NCBI GenBank assembly: GCA_038093515.1
Contig: JBBPSI010000091.1
Span: forward strand, 1-64,000
Length of the DNA stretch: 64,000 nt
Direction: 5' to 3'
Source: Butyriboletus loyo
Lineage: Eukaryota > Basidiomycota > Agaricomycetes > Boletales > Boletaceae
The notes under the pieces were generated by a model. The model was not told where the DNA came from, made no database searches, and saw only the letters and a list, made by a program, of their open reading frames with translations. Within the stretch, counting starts at the first letter, position 1; every line of letters starts with the position of its first letter. Both the position numbers and the translations under genes were made by a program. Positions 22,205 to 32,644 of this stretch are shown in pieces.

Positions 22205-23449
22205 ATGGTTTCTTCTCGAAGGTTGAAGATCGCATCTGCGCTCTTGGCGCTCGTCACGCCCTCCATCGCCCTCGGTGTGGCACCGGGCCAGATCAAAAAC
22301 TTTGTCACCTTTGGTGACTCGTACACCGATTCCTCCTACTACCCCACTGCGGATGGCGGGTACCAGTGGCCAACATGGGCCGCCGAGTACGGTCCCTTCA
22401 ACCTCCACGGTGAGTCGAGTCTTTCCGGCCCTTGAGAATACGGCCACACCACAAGCTAGATCACTCACTTTACCTGGTCCCACTCAGGCTTCGCGAGGTC
22501 TGGCGCGACCTGCTCCAACTTCCTCACTTACCGTTCCTTTCCGCCCATCATGGAGTGGCAGATTCCCGCATACTTGAACGAGACCTACAATGGCACCCTT
22601 GCTCTCAACGCACAAGAGACAGTGTATACGATTTGGATCGGAACCAATGATCTTGGCGTGGGCGCGCTCCTGACAGGCAGTGACGCGCCTGGGGTTTCCA
22701 TCGTCCCCGTCAGACAATGTGCCATCAACGTCTTGAAACGCCTTTACGATAGCGGCGCACGAAACTTTATCATGCAAAACGTGCGTAGCAAACCCGTTCT
22801 ATACCTCATCGTTTTCAAAACGTAACATCATGTTTGGAATGGCCGACGCTCACCCTTTTTTGCGTGTGATTGTAGATCGCCCCTCTCGACCTCACCATTC
22901 TGTACGCCAACTATTCCTACCCCAGCAGGTACTGGACCGCACAGCGCAACACGACAGAGTGGAACGTCTTCATGCGGGAACTCGTCCGTGCAGGGAACCA
23001 GATCACGTTGTTGGAACTCCAGGCACTCGCTCCCACCCTGCCCGGGGCCCACATCGGTAGGTGATCACCCTCCCACAGTTGGAACCACTCACCCCAAGCC
23101 ATGCGAACCAGCTTCCTTTGACTCGTACGGCTTCTTCACCAACATCTACAACAACCCCGGCAACTACCTCAATGGCACCGCGCCGCTCAACGTCACGGGT
23201 TGCATCAACGCGTGTGTCTACGAGCTCAACGAGAGCACGAGCGACACAGCCAACTGCACCGTCGCCGAAGGAAGTGCTCAGGATAGCTTCATGTGGTACG
23301 TTGACCCGCGTGTCTGAACGAGTTTTATTCATTCGTGCGCCAGGTACGACGAGCTTCATTTTTCGCAGCAGACGGCCAGGGTGCTTGCACGTGAAATTGC
23401 TACTGTCATGAGTGGTCAATTCAGCGCGTGGGCGACTTGGTTGAGCTGA
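22205..23449 (+). CDS. SGNH/GDSL esterase (CE16-like), copy 1
   Basis: Exons 22205-22409, 22488-22780, 22876-23056, 23112-23295 and 23344-23449 give 322 residues. A signal peptide (about residues 1-23) marks it as secreted. SGNH blocks are clear: block I FVTFGDSYTD with the nucleophile Ser, block III IGTNDLG with the oxyanion Asn, and block V WYDELHFS with the catalytic Asp and His. The layout matches fungal carbohydrate esterase family 16 acetyl esterases, which remove acetyl groups from xylo-oligosaccharides or other sugars. Several N-x-S/T sites and two Cys pairs fit an extracellular protein. The first of three tandem copies; the neighbour downstream is a reverse-oriented DIRS element. All splice sites are shared with copy 3. 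Confidence 0.9.
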
Positions 23450-24166
23450 ATGGTCATGAGATTGGGGAGTTCCATGCTTTTTTCGTCCATTGGCAACAGG
23501 GCATTCAAGGATCATGCTCAGTTGAAAGAGGGAGTTATGTAAGACCATGCCGACGAGTGTAGTCAGCAATGACGGAGACGAGCTGTGTCGATAGACGAAA
23601 AGATAAAAAGAGAGGAAGTTTTATTTCGATGTGACGCCGGTAATCCAAGAAGGCTCTGGACGACCAGCAGCCCTGGATAGCGATAACATCCGGATTGACG
23701 CCCTGTAGCAGAAGTTCCGTGGTGCCTCCGATGCAGGAGGCGTGTCCTGGTGAGCTAGGAAGACCTCCTGTAGTGTGTCGTAGTAGCCTCTAGACAGCCC
23801 TCGTACATGCTCTCGCGCGCAGTGACTCCGTCAACCTGCTGACTAAGCGCCCCTCGCCTCCCTCGGTCCTCCTGCCCTACTCCACTGGCATATTTGGAAA
23901 CACGTTTTGCGACCATATATAATTGCAACGTGAAATGAAGGCGGGCTTTGTCAGCGGAAACCATCCGGAATCTGTGTGATAAGAGAAAAGTGGAGCGTGC
24001 GCGGGAATGTGGTGATTGATGGTTTCATGAGCGAGAAAAGCGTCAAGCGGATCGGTACGATGGGGGCGCGCCGTAACCGAGATGTCCACTCCCCGCTCCT
24101 ATGTGGTCTTGGACCAGGGGATACGGAAAGAGGTGAAGGAGGTGGAATCGGGGAGGGACTTAGCCT

Positions 24167-24955
24167 TTAGAGGGGGGGCCGGAGCGCGAGACGTGCTTGT
24201 CCGGGATCTAGCGCGTCGGTGAGAATGACGAGGGCCTCGATGGTGACTGGGGGACGCTTGGCACGACGAGAGGAGGGCAGAACCATTCCGGCACAACCTC
24301 TGCGCACCGATCGTAGCATATCGGTGCACTGCCAGGAAAAACCATCGACGAGGTGCCAGAAGTGTAGGCCAGCGAGCCAATTGCTAAGCGTCTTGTCCCA
24401 CATAGTGCCGGCGTGCGCGGCGAAAAAGGCTGAGATAAGGGTAAGTTCCTGTGAAGCTGGCATGCGACTCAGTTCAGGGATGTCGATGTGATCACAAAAC
24501 TGGGTGAAGCGCAGGAGACCTGTACCGTAGTTGCTACGTGTATCGTGATCCAGTGAACGGATCATGACCTGGAAGAGCTTGAAGACGACGGAATCGGGAA
24601 ACCTCACTTCGAGATCTCTTTGCCACGCCTGTCCCGCGGGAGTGGTCCGAAGTAACAAGCGGTCTGGACCAGAACTGCGCAGCGGCGGTCGCCGCATGAG
24701 CTTGTCGAAGGCGTTAGAGTAATTGTTCGACGTGTTGAAACCGGCGTGCGATCTCGTCTGGTAAACGTAAAGCGGGAGGGAGTGTGAGGCGATGGGAGAC
24801 GTCTGAGAAAATACCTCGCGAGATGGGGTCAGCGCGATTGGATTCCGAGGGAACATAATGGATAGATCGTGGTCGGCGAGAATTTTATCCGAGCGTCTGA
24901 TGCACGCGCTGACCATGTGATTGCGGCTACGTCCCTTCCTGAAGGCGTGAATCAC
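24167..24955 (-). pseudogene. DIRS tyrosine recombinase, truncated
   Basis: A 262-codon open frame with the core-binding half of a phage-integrase-like recombinase (SNYGTGLLRFTQFCD, then ELTLISAFFAAHAG and WLAGLHFWHLVDG). It ends just before the box carrying the first catalytic Arg. The following segment (about 24180-24100) continues in another frame with a DSTSFTSFRIPW-type stretch that matches element 2. The catalytic domain is therefore disrupted. Confidence 0.7.
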
Positions 24956-25208
24956 GCTCTCGTTATCGCTTCTGGTAACGTCCGCATTGCTTCACGAGTT
25001 CCCCAGACTTGAAGAACCATTGTACACCCCAAAGTAAACCAACCCCTCGTTCGCTAGAGGCGTCCACCCAGATGTCACAGTCCCAACTGTAGGAGGCTCA
25101 GGACGAAGGAAGCGAGGAGTGTGGAAATTCCGTAAGATGTCGAGCCACCACTTCAGATCAGTGATGAGAGAGCGTGTCATGAAGCGCAGCGAATACTCAT
25201 TGGGGCTA

Positions 25209-25781
25209 CTAGCCAGGAATAAATGTTGGCGAGATAGGGGAGAGTCGAACTATGTATTTGCGACGCTTGGTCGCGGTTAGATTGACGTGGCGCTCCGGAA
25301 CGTCCCAAAGAAAGCCCAGGTATTCGACCGTATCGTCAAATAGCTGTCCTTTCTCCCGGTGCCAAGGAACGCCCAATGGAGCAATGCGATATTTGATGTG
25401 TGCCAGTGTGAGACCGTACTCGTAACGGTAGACCTCACCACAAGAGATGCCAAGATACTGGCCGCAGGCCGACGGGAATCGGAAAATGGAGATGTTGTCC
25501 ACCCACTTCTTGGCAGGGTGGACATCGAGAGCTCTCCAGATGCGGAGAGTGGCACTGGCGACTTCGCCCTGAAGCCCAGCCACTGAAGCGATGCCGAAAG
25601 GAAGGTTGTGATCCAGGTAGAAACGGCCGTCAAAGAAGATGACGATGAACCGCTTGTGTTCGGGAGCGCAAGGGATTGTGCGATAGGCCGCTTCAATGTC
25701 TAGAGACGCGGCAAGTTGTGCTGCTAGCAGCAGCAGCAGCCAAGACAGGCTGCTTTCATCTCGACGCACGCTTGAACGCAC
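25209..25781 (-). pseudogene. DIRS reverse transcriptase fragment
   Basis: The frame carries RT motif A (SLDIEAAYRTIPCAP, with the first catalytic Asp), motif B (LPFGIASVAG) and motif C, which reads WVDN where DIRS elements have WVDD. The second metal-binding Asp is thus Asn, so the enzyme would be dead even without the stops. RNase H remains (WWLDILRNF...) follow at about 25180-25010 in another frame. Confidence 0.75.
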
Positions 25782-25926
25782 GCTACCTGGCTTGGGACTT
25801 TATTCTCACTCTACTATCACAATCCTAGGTTGGTACTCATCGCAGATTCGTCATGCCCCGTCTGGTGCACAAGTTGAACAGACTTGGCCTCGAGTTGCGC
25901 CTTTGAGAAGGGTCCGGAAAAACGCC

Positions 25927-26742
25927 CTAGTCTGAGTTCGTCCTGAATATACTCAGTGATAACTGATTGATATTGGTAAGTGCCTGGCAAGTTATCTGGG
26001 GCACACGTATGCATGAGTGATTTGAATCTTCCCAATCAGAAGCCGTGACGAAGTTTGAAAACAAGTTCAGGAAACTCGTGGAGAACATTAACTTGAAGTA
26101 TTGCAATGCGTCACAGTCATACGGAGAAGTGGTAATGGACAAGTTGTCAAAGTACACGTGAGGGATGATCTGATTAACTGATGAGGAAATAGCAAAACTT
26201 GCAATGGGTGAGGGAATGCGCGCCTGATCAAACGCAGAGACGAGAAAGGGCGCCATGGAGAGAGTCGCCACACAAGGCGCACGCATGATAAGTGGCGGCG
26301 TGGGAATGCTTGCAGACCCTACGAGGGTTGTTGAGGTTGGAGGTGATACAAGGAGGGGTATTGTTGGAGCACGGACGACTTGTCCGTTGCCAGCGGCGGC
26401 CTTAGCAAACGTCATTTTGCCTTTCGCTGTCATCTCCTCCTTGCATTCGGAGAAGCAGTGACCTGTCCGTTGACAGATAATGCAGGCGGGATCTGATTTG
26501 GACTTCGAGTCGGAGGAGGAAAAAACGTCTCGAAAGGACAACGCGTCCCGATTGTCTCGACACTTGGTTTTACTCTTACGAGAGGAATCGTAAGGCTCAT
26601 AGCGATGAGAGAGGGAGGTACGATCGTTACGAGAGGTAAGGCACAGGACGTGCTCGGTGGTAACCGAGTTCTTAGCCACCTGTGAGAGAAGACGACGTGA
26701 GAAAAGTGAGAGGGGAAGTGAGAAGATGAGGCGAACCTGCAA
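25927..26742 (-). pseudogene. DIRS gag-like zinc-knuckle region
   Basis: The frame contains CIICQRTGHCFSEC, a CX2CX4HX4C zinc knuckle (about 26450-26495), preceded by a Ser/Lys-rich stretch and followed by a Pro/Ser-rich segment. Upstream gag sequence continues to about 27120 in other frames, including a LLLLVFLAEDFLDAF patch. The same knuckle DNA recurs at about 30235-30310 in element 2. Confidence 0.65.
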
Positions 26743-27295
26743 CTGCAGCTGCCACTCGACGCGATTGTGATAGAAAGGCTAGCACGAGCGTATGTAACGT
26801 CAGAATGGCCTTGAAGTTAGAACGGACGGCTTCGTCCTTTGAGAGAGTGGCGTAGTGCCACGACCACCGAGCATAGACGTGGTGTCCGCGTGTCACGTGA
26901 AGGCGTCGAGAAAATCCTCTGCCAGGAAAACCAAAAGCAAGAGCCTTTGTCGCCTGGGCCTTGGAGCCCGGAGACATGAGTGCACATGCCACGATCCATT
27001 GTTGGGCCAATGTAGCGGATGTTGGAGGAGATGGGGAGACATGAGTAAGAAGGACCTCGCCCTCCGGGACGTTGGCTTCGCCAGCATCACGACGGGCTTG
27101 GTTTCGAGAGACCCTTGCCCATCCATGAGCAGTGTCGAACTCTGAAGGTGAAGGAAGCTAGCTCAATGCGTCAGGCATCGGCCGAGCTCTTGTGGCGCGA
27201 AGGCCTAGTTCTGTTCTGGGTGTTCGCTAGCTCACGACCTACCCAGAACATCCATCTACCCGATGACCGTCCCGAGGAAGTACGTGATATGGGGC

Positions 27296-27579
27296 TCCAG
27301 AGGCTCAAAGAACAGTCGCATCGTCGTCTCGGCAATCATGGACGCGTGATCCTTTCCCTTCCTATACTGACTGATCCCCGCCCGCTTTATGGCCGAGTCC
27401 TTCGAGAGAGTGTGTGTGAGCGTTCCCGTACGGCCCGGTACGTTCCCATTGGCAAATATCGGTGTGTGGGGGGGAACATTGTTAAATGCTATCGGGATGG
27501 GAGTAACTTATAAGAAGGCCTCTAACGCGACCTTTGGATCGTCGTTTCTGGCATCACAATCGGTGCAAAATCCCCTGTC
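27296..27579 (+). repeat. Upstream repeat of GDSL copy 2
   Basis: Nearly identical to 30640-30915 and to the proximal promoter of copy 1; shared sequence with the unit upstream of copy 3 starts already at about 27218. Includes the TATA-like cttataagaa and a CCCCGCCC motif. Confidence 0.75.
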
Positions 27580-28629
27580 ATGGTTTCTTCTCGAAGGTTG
27601 AAGATCGCATCTGCGCTCTTGGCGCTCGTCACGCCCTCCATCATTCACTTTACCTGGTCCCACTCAGGCTTTGCGAGGTCTGGCGCGACCTGTTCCAACT
27701 TCCTCACTTACCGTCCCTTCCCGCCCATCATGGAGTGGCAGATTCCCGCATACTTGAACGAGACTTACGATGGTACCCTTGCTCTCAACGCTCAAGAGAC
27801 AGTGTATACGATTTGGATCGGAACCAACGATCTTGGCGCGGATGCGCTCCTGACAGGCAGTGACGCGCCTGGGGTTTCCATCGTCCCTGTCAGACAATGT
27901 GCCATCGACGTCTTGAAACGCCTTTACGATAGTGGCGCACGCAACTTTATCATGCAAAACGTGCGTAGCAAACCCGTTCTAAATCTCATCGTTTTCAAAA
28001 CGTAACATCATGTTTGGAATGGCCGACGCTCACCCTTTTTTGCGTGCGATTGTAGATCATCCCTCTCGACCTCACCATTCTGTACGCAAACTACTCCTAC
28101 CCAAACAAGGGCTGGACGGCACAGCGCAACACGACAGAGTGGAACGTCTTCATGCGGGAACTCGTCCGTGCAGGGAACCAGATCACGTTGTTGGAACTCC
28201 AGGCACTCGCTCCCACCCTGCCCGGGGCCCATATCGGTAGGTGATCACCCTCCCACAGTTGGAACCACTCACTCCAAGCGATGCGAACCAGCTACTTTTG
28301 ATTCGTACGGCTTCTTCACCGACGTCTACAACAACCCCAGCAACTACCTCAATGGCACCGCGCCGCTCAATGTCACAGGCTGCATCAACGCGTGTGTCTA
28401 CGAGCTCAACGAGAGCACGAGTGACAAAGTCAACTGCACCGTCGCCGAAGGAAGTGCTCAGGATAGCTTCATGTGGTACGTTGACCCGCGTGTCTGAACG
28501 AGTTTTATTCATTCGTGCGCCAGGTACGACGAGCTTCATTTTTCGCAGCAGACGGCCAGGGTGCTTGCACGTGAAATTGCTACTGTCATGAGTGGTCAAT
28601 TCAGCGCGTGGGCGACTTGGTTGAGCTGA
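27580..28629 (+). pseudogene. SGNH/GDSL esterase copy 2, lacks catalytic block I
   Basis: Compared with copies 1 and 3, about 195 bp is missing: the junction (about 27640) joins the end of the signal peptide (LLALVTPSI) to the 3' end of former intron 1, and the intron's acceptor region is now read as codons (HFTWSHSG) in frame with exon 2. The remaining exons (27580-27960, 28056-28236, 28292-28475, 28524-28629) still form an open frame of 283 residues. The GDSY nucleophile motif and its surroundings are gone, while IGTNDLG and DELHFS remain. It cannot be a normal esterase; it may be a silent pseudogene or a secreted catalytically dead paralogue. No stop codon or frameshift is seen, so the loss is either recent or the frame is retained. 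Confidence 0.85.
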
Positions 28630-28950
28630 ATGGTCATGAGGTTGGGGAGTTCCACACTTTTTTCGTCGATGGGCGCTAAGGCACTCAAGGATCATGGGCA
28701 GTTCACCGTCGAGTAACTCACTTATCATGGTAACACTGTCGTAGTATTTGCATGATCCTTTCTGGTAGATATGCTGGGGAAAACTGGACAATGAGGTTCT
28801 CATCGATCGTGCATCCTACCTGTATCCAGGACGTAGATCGACCTTGGCATGTAACCATGTGCCAGATCGTTCCCGCCTGTCGAAGGTCTCAAATCGAAAG
28901 TGGAATTGATGCAAAGAAGAAACGTACATGTTCGTCATCGGGATCAGCTT
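28630..28950. repeat. Downstream repeat shared by GDSL copies 2 and 3
   Basis: This 3' flank matches 32163-32480 closely (for example gagtaactcacttatcatgg and the aggttctcatcga block), and is absent downstream of copy 1. It marks copies 2 and 3 as the more recent duplication. Confidence 0.75.
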
Positions 28951-29044
28951 ACCACCTAGGGCCCGGCCTGCGGCCTAGCCACACACCTAAGCTGCGTGAT
29001 TTGTATGACGAGAGAACAATATATTGATGCGATGGTCTAGGTAC

Positions 29045-30590
29045 GAGGAGGAGGGAGTTGTGTGGAAGTAAGACCATGCCGACGAGTGTAGTCAGCAATG
29101 ACGGAGACGAGCTGTGTCGATAGACGAAGAGATAAAAAGAGGTATTTATGTTTCGATGCGACGCCAGTAATCCAAGAAGGCCCTGGAAAATCAGCGGCCC
29201 TGGATAGCGATAACATCTGGATTGACGCCCTGTAGCAGAAGTTCTGTGGTACCTCCCATGCAAAAGCGTGTCCCGGCATATTTGGAAACCCGTTTTGTGA
29301 TTGCAACGTCACGGTGAAATGAAGGCGGGCTTTGTCAGCGAAAGCCATCTGGAATCTGTGTGATAAGAGACAAGTGGAACGTGCATGGGAATATGGTAAT
29401 TGATGGTTTCATGAGCGAGAAGAGCATCAAGCGGATCGGTACGATGAGGGCACGTCGTGACCGATTGGAGATGTCTGCTCCTGTGTAATCGTGGACCAGG
29501 GGATATGGAAAGCGGTGAAGGAGGTGGAATCGGGGAGAGACTGATCCTTTAGAGGGAGAACGGAGCGTAAGACGTGCTTGTCCGGGAGGAACTCACTGGC
29601 CGAGCGAGGGATAAGCTCACCGGGTCTACAGGAAGACCAGAAGGCGGCCCGAGCGACAGAAGAGACCGAAACATCCAATTGAGAACTGTACGGTTTCTGC
29701 AAATTCTATGGGGTACTCCTTTGCATCAATCTCGTCATTGACAGAATAGTCCATAGACCCTTAGTACGAGAGACGGCGACACACGCGATATTTGTCTGGA
29801 GTCCCGTCAATCCCCTTCTTCACAGAGATCTGTAAGGGGGAGGAACAGAAAGAGCCTATCTTGGCCTCAAGTTGCTTCTTTGAGAAGGGTCCGGAAAAAC
29901 GCCCTAGTCTGAGTTCGAAGGAAAATACTCAGCAATAACTGATTGATATTTGAATCTTCCCAATCGGAAGCTGTGACGTTTGAAAACGAGTTCAGAAAAC
30001 TCGTGGAGAGCATTGGCTTTTTCTTAGAAGTATTGGAATGCATCAGACGAATATGGAGTGAGTATGTGTGCGAAAACTGCATCAGAGTCATACGGAGAAG
30101 TGATAATGGACAAGTTGTCAAAGTACACATGAGGGAGGTGATACAAAGAGGGGTATTGTTGGAGCACGAATGAGTTGTCCGTTGGCAGCCTTAACAAACG
30201 TCAGTTTGCCTTTCGCTGTCGTCTCCTCCATGCATTCGGAGAAGCAGTGACCTGTCCGTTGACAGATAATGCAGGCGGGATCTGATTTGGACTTCGAGTC
30301 GGAGGAGGAAGAAACGTCTCAAAAGGACGACGCGTCCTGGTTGTCTTAACGCTTGGTGTTACTCTTACAAGAGGAATCATAAGGCTCATAGCGGTGTGGT
30401 GTCCGCAATGTCTTTGAGCCAGTTGAGGTAACACTTCCAGGCCTTGTGCAATGTGAAGGCATCGAGAGAATCCTCCGCTGGGAGGATTGAAAGGTCTAGG
30501 TGATGCGCCACATCGCCGTGGTGGACTTGACTGTTTTGAGGGTATGTGACCTAGTTCTATGTTGGTGTTCGCTAGCTCACCCAGAACATC
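29045..30590 (-). mobile_element. Internally deleted DIRS retrotransposon 2
   Basis: Minus-strand remains in order: gag with the knuckle DNA (about 30200-30340), a 5' RT piece (about 29850-29720; KGIDGTPDKYRVCRRLSY then a TAG stop then GSMDYSVNDEIDAKEYP) and, directly after, the recombinase C-terminal part (about 29700-29430) with the box RAAFWSSCRPGEL that holds the first catalytic Arg. The central RT and recombinase N-terminus are deleted. It shares the 29045-29470 flank with element 1, so it descends from the same insertion copied with the esterase unit or from a closely related one. Confidence 0.7.
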
Positions 30591-30639
30591 CATCTACCCG
30601 ATGACCGTCCCGAGGAAGTACGTGATCTGGGGCTCCAGA

Positions 30640-30915
30640 GGCTCAAAGAACAGTCGCATCGTCGTCTCGGCAATCATGGACGCGTGATCCTTTCCCTTCC
30701 TATACTGACTGATCCCCGCCCGCTTTATGGCCGAATCCTTCGAGAGCGCGTGTGAGCGTTCCCGTACGGCCCGGTACGTTCCCATTGGCAAATGTCGGTG
30801 TGTGGGGGGGAACATTGTTAGATGCAATCAGGATGGGAGTAACTTATAAGAAGGCCTCTAACGCGACCTTTGGATCGTCGTTTCTGGCATCACAATCGGT
30901 GCAAAATCCCCTGCC
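30640..30915 (+). repeat. Upstream repeat of GDSL copy 3
   Basis: Promoter copy nearly identical to 27296-27579, with the same TATA-like and CCCCGCCC motifs about 65 bp and 200 bp before the ATG. The match to the copy-2 unit extends upstream to about 30565. Confidence 0.75.
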
Positions 30916-32162
30916 ATGGTTTCTTCTCGAGGGTTGAAGATCGCATCCGCGCTCTTGGCGCTCGTCACGCCCTCCATCGCCCTCGGTGTGGCGCCAGGCC
31001 AGATCAAAAACTTTGTCACCTTTGGTGACTCGTACACCGATTCCTCCTCCTACCTTACTGCGAATGGCGGGTACCGGTGGCCAACATGGGCTGCCGATTA
31101 CGGTCACTTCAACCTCTACGGTAAGTCGAGTCCTTCCGCCCCCCGAGAACACGGCCACACCACAGGCTAGATCGCTCACTTTACCTGGTCCCACTCAGGC
31201 TTCGCGAGGTCTGGCGCGACCTGCTCCAACTTCCTCACTTACCGTCCCTTCCCGCCCATCATGGAGTGGCAGATTCCTGCATACTTGAACGAGACCTACA
31301 ATGGCACCCTTGCTCTCAATGCACAAGAGACAGTGTATACGATTTGGATCGGAACCAATGATCTTGGCGCGGACGCACTCCTGACAGGCAGTGATGCGCC
31401 TGGGGTTTCCATCGTCCCCGTCAGACAATGTGCCATCGACGTCTTGAAACGCCTTTACGATAGTGGCGCACGCAACTTTATCATGCAAAACGTGCGTAGC
31501 AAACCCGTTCTAAATCTCATCGTTTTCAAAACGTAGTATCATGTTTGGAACGGCCGACGCTCACCCTTTTTTTTTGCGTGTGATTGTAGATCATCCCTCT
31601 CGACCTCACCATCCTGTACGCCAACTACTCCTACGTCAACAAATACTGGACGGCACAGCGCAACACGACAGAGTGGAACGTCTTCATGCGGGAACTCGTC
31701 CGTGCAGGGAATCAGATCACGTTGTTGGAACTCCAGGCACTCGCTCCCACCCTGCCCGGGGCCCATATCGGTAGGTGATCACCCTCCCACAGTTGGAACC
31801 ACTCACCCAAGCGATGCGAACCAGCTACTTTTGATTCGTACGGCTTCTTCACCGACGTCTACAACAACCCCAGCAACTACCTCAATGGCACCGCGCCGCT
31901 CAACGTCACAGGCTGCATCAACGCGTGTGTCTACGAGCTCAACGAGAGCACGAGCGATACAGTCAACTGCACCGTCGCCGAAGGAAGTGCTCAGGATAGC
32001 TTCATGTGGTACGTTGACCTGCGTGTCCGATCGAGTTTTATTCATTCGTGCGGCAGGTACGATGAGCTTCATTTTTCGCAGCAGACGGCCAGAGTGCTTG
32101 CACATGAAATTGCTACTGTCATGAGTGGTCAATTCAGCGCGTGGGCGACTTGGTTGAGCTGA
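30916..32162 (+). CDS. SGNH/GDSL esterase (CE16-like), copy 3
   Basis: Exons 30916-31120, 31199-31491, 31590-31770, 31825-32008 and 32057-32162 give 322 residues, the same as copy 1. Signal peptide, block I (FVTFGDSYTD), block III (IGTNDLG) and block V (YDELHFS) are all intact. Differences from copy 1 are scattered substitutions (for example SSSYLTANGGYRW against SSYYPTADGGYQW), none in the catalytic blocks. Probably a secreted acetyl esterase acting on plant or fungal cell-wall sugars. Its upstream and downstream flanks match copy 2, so copies 2 and 3 form the younger pair. Confidence 0.9.
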
Positions 32163-32485
32163 ATGGTCATGAGGTTGTGGAGTTCCATGCTTTTTTCGTC
32201 CATGGGCGCTAAGCCACTCAAGGATCAAGGGCAGTTCACCATCGAGTAACTCACTTATCATGGTAACACTGCCGTAGTATTTGCATGATCCTTTCTAGTA
32301 GATATGCTGGGGAAAACTGGACAATGAGGTTCTCATCGAGCGTGCATCCTACCTGTATCCAGGATGTAGATCGACCTTCGCGTGTAACCATATGCGCCAG
32401 ATCGTTCCCGGTCGTCAAAGGTTCCAAATTGAAAGTGGAATTGATGCAAAGAAGAAAAGTACACCTTCGTCGTCAGGATCGCGGT
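32163..32485. repeat. Downstream repeat of GDSL copy 3
   Basis: Matches 28630-28950. The duplication ends near 32485, about 160 bp before the stop codon of the convergent GGA gene. Confidence 0.7.
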
Positions 32486-32644
32486 GCCCATATTTGGAGT
32501 CAAGGCAAGGTCCCGACTATGGTCTGTACTACGTTGCCGTCGTCCGTAGTCGGCGATCTCCTCCGACAAAGCGTCCATCCTCGCCAAACCTAAAGACATC
32601 CCTAAAGATACATTCAGCACACCCCTCAGCCCCAAATCCACCCA

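Larger units (their letters stand above)
23530..27290 (-). mobile_element. Decayed DIRS-type retrotransposon 1
   Basis: On the minus strand, in order, lie a gag-like zinc-knuckle region, a reverse transcriptase with RNase H remains, and a tyrosine-recombinase frame: the order of DIRS elements, which integrate with a recombinase and not a DDE integrase. All frames are damaged. The downstream flank (from about 23530) and parts of gag recur in element 2 (from about 29045). Ends are estimates; no terminal repeats could be fixed by eye. Confidence 0.75.

Noticed and set aside
28700..32400. The repeated 3' flanks of GDSL copies 2 and 3 as a hidden gene on the minus strand
   Set aside because: Open frames exist in both copies but differ by frameshifts and show no family features.
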